DNA of 21,765 nt from Gracilaria vermiculophylla (lineage: Eukaryota; Rhodophyta; Florideophyceae; Gracilariales; Gracilariaceae), in contig JAHNZQ020003147.1 in assembly GCA_019155205.2 (NCBI GenBank), positions 1,447,685 to 1,469,449 of the forward strand. Direction: 5' to 3'. Shown here piece by piece: positions 19,334 to 21,765 of the stretch; positions within the stretch are counted from its first letter, which is position 1, and every line of letters starts with the position of its first letter. The notes under the pieces were generated by a model. The model worked only from the letters and a program-made list of their open reading frames with translations. It had not been told where the DNA came from and searched no databases. A program made the translations under genes and the position numbers.

Positions 19334-20290
19334 ATGGATGGTTCGCAGGAACTGCAAACTACATTTCTAGCGCAGCACCAAACGATCCATGCGTTGAAGA
19401 ATTTCGTAGGAGACAGGGAACTGAACCGACTATATGGGCCCACTACGACGACAGTTATGGCGTACAAGATGGAGAACGAAAACTCTGCCATTGATTCAGA
19501 CGGACATTCTTTAGAAGTCCAATTTCTCCCACAGGGTAAGGTTGGATCAGGAGCGTATGAAATATGGCAGAATGATTCACTGATTACGGAAAGAGAAGTG
19601 GTGCCTGCCGGTGTCAATGTCTGCTCCTACTCAGCAGAGATTCGGGCAATAGATGCAGCCTTAGACAAAGTCAGCGAGGAAATCGAGAAGGTCATAAGAA
19701 TCTTCACGGACTCGTACGCAGTCGTCGAAGGGCTTCAAGGGATTCTTCGTTCTCAGTGCACCGGATTGCAGCGTTTAGCTTCCAAGCTTCACGCACTAGG
19801 AAAACGATGCAAGGTGTATGTTACCTTGGTTCCGAGCCACAGCGGTACAGCGCAAAACGAGCGCGCCGACAGACTTGCAAAGTTTGGACTGAAGCTGCCA
19901 CTGGAACAGCAACTGGCCGTGCCGGTGGATTTCGCGGACGTCAAAGCGCAGCTAAAAAAGACGAGCAAGACCAAAAGTGCCATGAGGATTCAAGCGGAAT
20001 ACGAGGCAAGAGAGGCAAGAACAGCAGAAGTAACGCTCGCCCAGTTCGAGGCGAAGCATGTCCCTTCCCTACATCCAGTGGGTTCCTATCTGAATAAGAA
20101 AGTAGTTCGTTGCGAGTGCGGCACAGCAGCCAAGAAAGATGCAGATCACGTTTTGTTCCGGTGTCCGTTGACTAACGGATCCCGTCGCAATGAACTCTCC
20201 GCCGCCAGAGAAAGAGAAAACAAATCGCGTTTAGAAATGATTAGAAAATGGCCGTCAAAGTTTTTGGCCTTCTTTAAGAGAGAGAAATAA
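19334..20290 (+). CDS. RNase H and zinc-knuckle end of a non-LTR retrotransposon (partial)
   Basis: This is an open frame of 318 codons. Residues about 50-185 form an RNase H domain: SDGHS with Asp56, GSGAYE, SAEIRA with Glu102, FTDSYA with Asp126, and PSHSGTAQNERADRLA with His169 and Asp179. Near the C-terminus CECG...DADH...RC gives a C-x-C-x9-H-x4-C knuckle, as in many LINE ORF2 proteins that end this way. RNase H removes RNA from the DNA hybrid during target-primed reverse transcription. The reverse transcriptase and endonuclease expected upstream are missing, so the element is 5'-truncated and the ATG at 19334 may not be a real start. The frame is undamaged, unlike the transposons to the left. 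A domesticated RNase H gene is possible but less likely. Confidence 0.75.
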   Translation: MDGSQELQTTFLAQHQTIHALKNFVGDRELNRLYGPTTTTVMAYKMENENSAIDSDGHSLEVQFLPQGKVGSGAYEIWQNDSLITEREVVPAGVNVCSYSAEIRAIDAALDKVSEEIEKVIRIFTDSYAVVEGLQGILRSQCTGLQRLASKLHALGKRCKVYVTLVPSHSGTAQNERADRLAKFGLKLPLEQQLAVPVDFADVKAQLKKTSKTKSAMRIQAEYEAREARTAEVTLAQFEAKHVPSLHPVGSYLNKKVVRCECGTAAKKDADHVLFRCPLTNGSRRNELSAARERENKSRLEMIRKWPSKFLAFFKREK

Positions 20291-20295
20291 AGTCT

Positions 20296-20417
20296 GTTTC
20301 AAAATTATAGGACACCTGGCATTTTGATGCAAATCATCGTTTTTAGTACTGTAGTGCTACCAAAATTAGTTTTCAAAAAACTTAAGAGTTAAAAAACCGT
20401 TTCAAAATCATAGGACA
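20296..20417 (+). repeat. Direct repeat GTTTCAAAAT(T/C)ATAGGACA
   Basis: Copies lie at 20296-20314 and 20399-20417, differing at one base. The sequence resembles terminal repeats of some Tc1-type transposons (from memory). I find no inverted partner, so these may be two solo or truncated ends lying 103 bp apart. Confidence 0.6.
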
Positions 20418-20687
20418 TTTCCCTTTCAACCTTCATTTTGCATTCTTCAGTAGATGATTTTCGCTTTTGTGTACCAAACAATACTAATTCAACGCTTTTG
20501 CATCGTGTTTTTCTAACGTCCCATAATTAAAATATTCATAGTTTTCGCGCTATTTCCAATACTTTTCTTTTAATCAAAACCTGTTCAAAATGGTCTGTAA
20601 TGGCCATAAATCATTCTAACGAGTACAGATTATTCGATTTCAAGAGGGTTGAAGTAAATCTAACGCGTGAATATCTGCGTGGCATTT

Positions 20688-20857
20688 GTCTATAGCAAGC
20701 AAAGAACGTTTTTCATTGCTATAGACTACTAAACGGCGGCGCTATCTTGGTGAAAAACCAGTTTACATTTCTGATAAGATATGTAAACTTTTATAAAACG
20801 TTGTGTTAAAGCATTTGAAAGCCTTCTTAAGTCTGTAATGCTTACTGAGAAGGCTTT
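20688..20857. repeat. Three consecutive hairpins
   Basis: The arms are GTCTATAGCAA/TTGCTATAGAC (20688-20698, 20716-20726), GTTTACAT/ATGTAAAC (20761-20768, 20781-20788) and AAAGCCTTCT/AGAAGGCTTT (20818-20827, 20848-20857). The last one extends by TAAG/CTTA with a small bulge. All are perfect in their core arms. They may be transcript structures or remains of small elements. Confidence 0.6.
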
Positions 20858-21249
20858 ATATGTAGTGTTTTTCATCTAGAATCCAGTACATAGCATATTA
20901 TGAGCTCTAATAAAACTTATCTGTGTTCAAATTTTATCTGATGTTTGTTGCTTATGATAACAATATGTAAAACACTGTTGTTCATCCGAATCAAAGTTTT
21001 ACTCATTTTCAAATGCATTCGTTTTGCAGCTGACTTTATTTTCACTGCTCATTGCATACTGTGGCACCAATATTAGATTATTTGCAGCTTTCAAAAGGAA
21101 ACGTTGTTCAATACTATAAACCAAAAGAACTTTGAAGCGTTTTTCATTACCATTTTATTCATTTTTTGTAAACGATTCGTTCTTTTTGTAGTATAGTGAC
21201 CGTGACGTAATTCTAGTATTTGGTACCAAGGGTGGTGGGTACGGTTCGC

Positions 21250-21648
21250 ATGGAGAACAGTTACGTGGGCGACCTAGAGGAAATCTTAATTGCTAGATCA
21301 ATTTTAGATTTTACTGTAGAGTGCCGGGGGTGCACCTCAGATGCACCTCCCCCTGGCCACGTGGCTCGTCGGGCCGCGTCGGCCCGGGGGCCTCGCCTAG
21401 TGGATATGCTCACTGTGCGAACCATCCCCGTCACCAGAGTAAAGGTAAGCACCTCTTGGACAACTCTAACCCCGTTTTGGTTTCTACAGTCGACCATTAC
21501 GGCTCGTCCATTACCTTGCGGTTCTACTAGCGCCCGTGCGTTGCATTCTATCACTACCAATATAGGTGCATTCCGCGCGCCCGCTATCTCGCACCCCCAG
21601 TGGTTGTGCTACCGCGTACCTCTCAGGTTTCCTTTTCCCACCTTCTAG
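21250..21648 (+). CDS. Possible 5' part of a GC-rich gene or element with one 45-nt intron
   Basis: An ATG at 21250 opens a frame to 21648. Within it 21445-21489 has the form of a short spliceosomal intron: GTAAGC at the start, CTAAC as a branch point, TTTCTACAG at the end. Its length is a multiple of three with no stop, so the frame is open spliced or unspliced. The predicted protein is Pro/Arg/Ala-rich and unlike any family I know. Local GC rises sharply from about 21320. It may be a host gene, the first part of a retroelement, or chance openness in GC-rich DNA. Confidence 0.25.
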   Translation: MENSYVGDLEEILIARSILDFTVECRGCTSDAPPPGHVARRAASARGPRLVDMLTVRTIPVTRVKVSTSWTTLTPFWFLQSTITARPLPCGSTSARALHSITTNIGAFRAPAISHPQWLCYRVPLRFPFPTF

Positions 21649-21765
21649 GTTGAGCCCACCGCGCGCTCTCTAGCCACGCGTCCACACGAACACCCTTTGG
21701 TTTTTAGCCGCTTTGGTTATACCACAGACCGTTTGGTCCGCCAACTGGTTAAAGCTCTCGTTCGG
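21649..21765. other. Right edge, no recognisable feature
   Basis: The GC-rich sequence continues to the edge, becoming T-rich in parts. No gene or repeat can be supported within the window. Confidence 0.3.

Larger units (their letters stand above)
20291..21249. other. AT-rich non-coding stretch with repeats and hairpins
   Basis: There is no credible reading frame. The start may be the 3' untranslated region of the LINE fragment. It contains two direct copies of a Tc1-terminus-like 19-mer (20296, 20399) and three inverted repeats (20688-20726, 20761-20788, 20818-20857). No tRNA or rRNA is visible. Confidence 0.5.

Noticed and set aside
1..21765. CRISPR arrays, tRNA and rRNA genes, bacterial operons
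   Set aside because: No regular short repeat-spacer array, no tRNA B-box with cloverleaf and no rRNA signature was seen. The genes are eukaryotic.

Overview
The window looks like nuclear DNA of an intron-poor, unicellular or algal eukaryote. Two host genes are recognisable: a TCF25/Rqc1-type protein and a very long SOS1-type Na+/H+ exchanger. Both run as single uninterrupted reading frames. Around them lie eukaryotic transposons (piggyBac-type, Tc1/mariner, LINE-type). A red alga would fit this mix, but that is inference and no marker gene settles it.

Positions 1-9501 hold two nested transposons. The outer one has terminal inverted repeats of about 475 bp (1-478 and 9025-9501) and may extend past the left edge. 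It carries two decayed convergent reading frames: a plus-strand gene at 469-2230 with a CXC-like cysteine cluster, and a minus-strand frame at about 4011-2447. I cannot assign it to a superfamily. The inner element (4012-8947) has inverted repeats of about 227 bp, roughly 95% identical by eye, and sits in the outer element's minus-strand gene. It too has two convergent genes. One is a large minus-strand piggyBac-type transposase (8720 to about 4657) with all three catalytic aspartates and a C-terminal Cys/His domain. The other is a small plus-strand gene (4275-4728). Between the second and third aspartate the transposase carries about 515 codons more than classical piggyBac, and this insert includes a YqaJ/lambda-exonuclease-like PD-(D/E)XK nuclease. 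This is the strongest candidate for an undescribed system here. The copy is dead (nine internal stops, one frame change), but the frame is otherwise kept over about 4 kb.

Positions 9502-11780 contain a perfect 73-bp palindrome directly next to a decayed Tc1/mariner element (9966-11130), then 650 bp without a gene.

Positions 11781-18951 are the host core: TCF25 on the minus strand and the SOS1-like exchanger on the plus strand, divergent and about 1.17 kb apart. The exchanger has Asn-Gln where the family has its ion-binding Asn-Asp.

Positions 18952-21765 hold the 3' end of a non-LTR retrotransposon (RNase H plus zinc knuckle, open for 318 codons), an AT-rich stretch with Tc1-like direct repeats and three hairpins, and a GC-rich right edge with one very short candidate intron.
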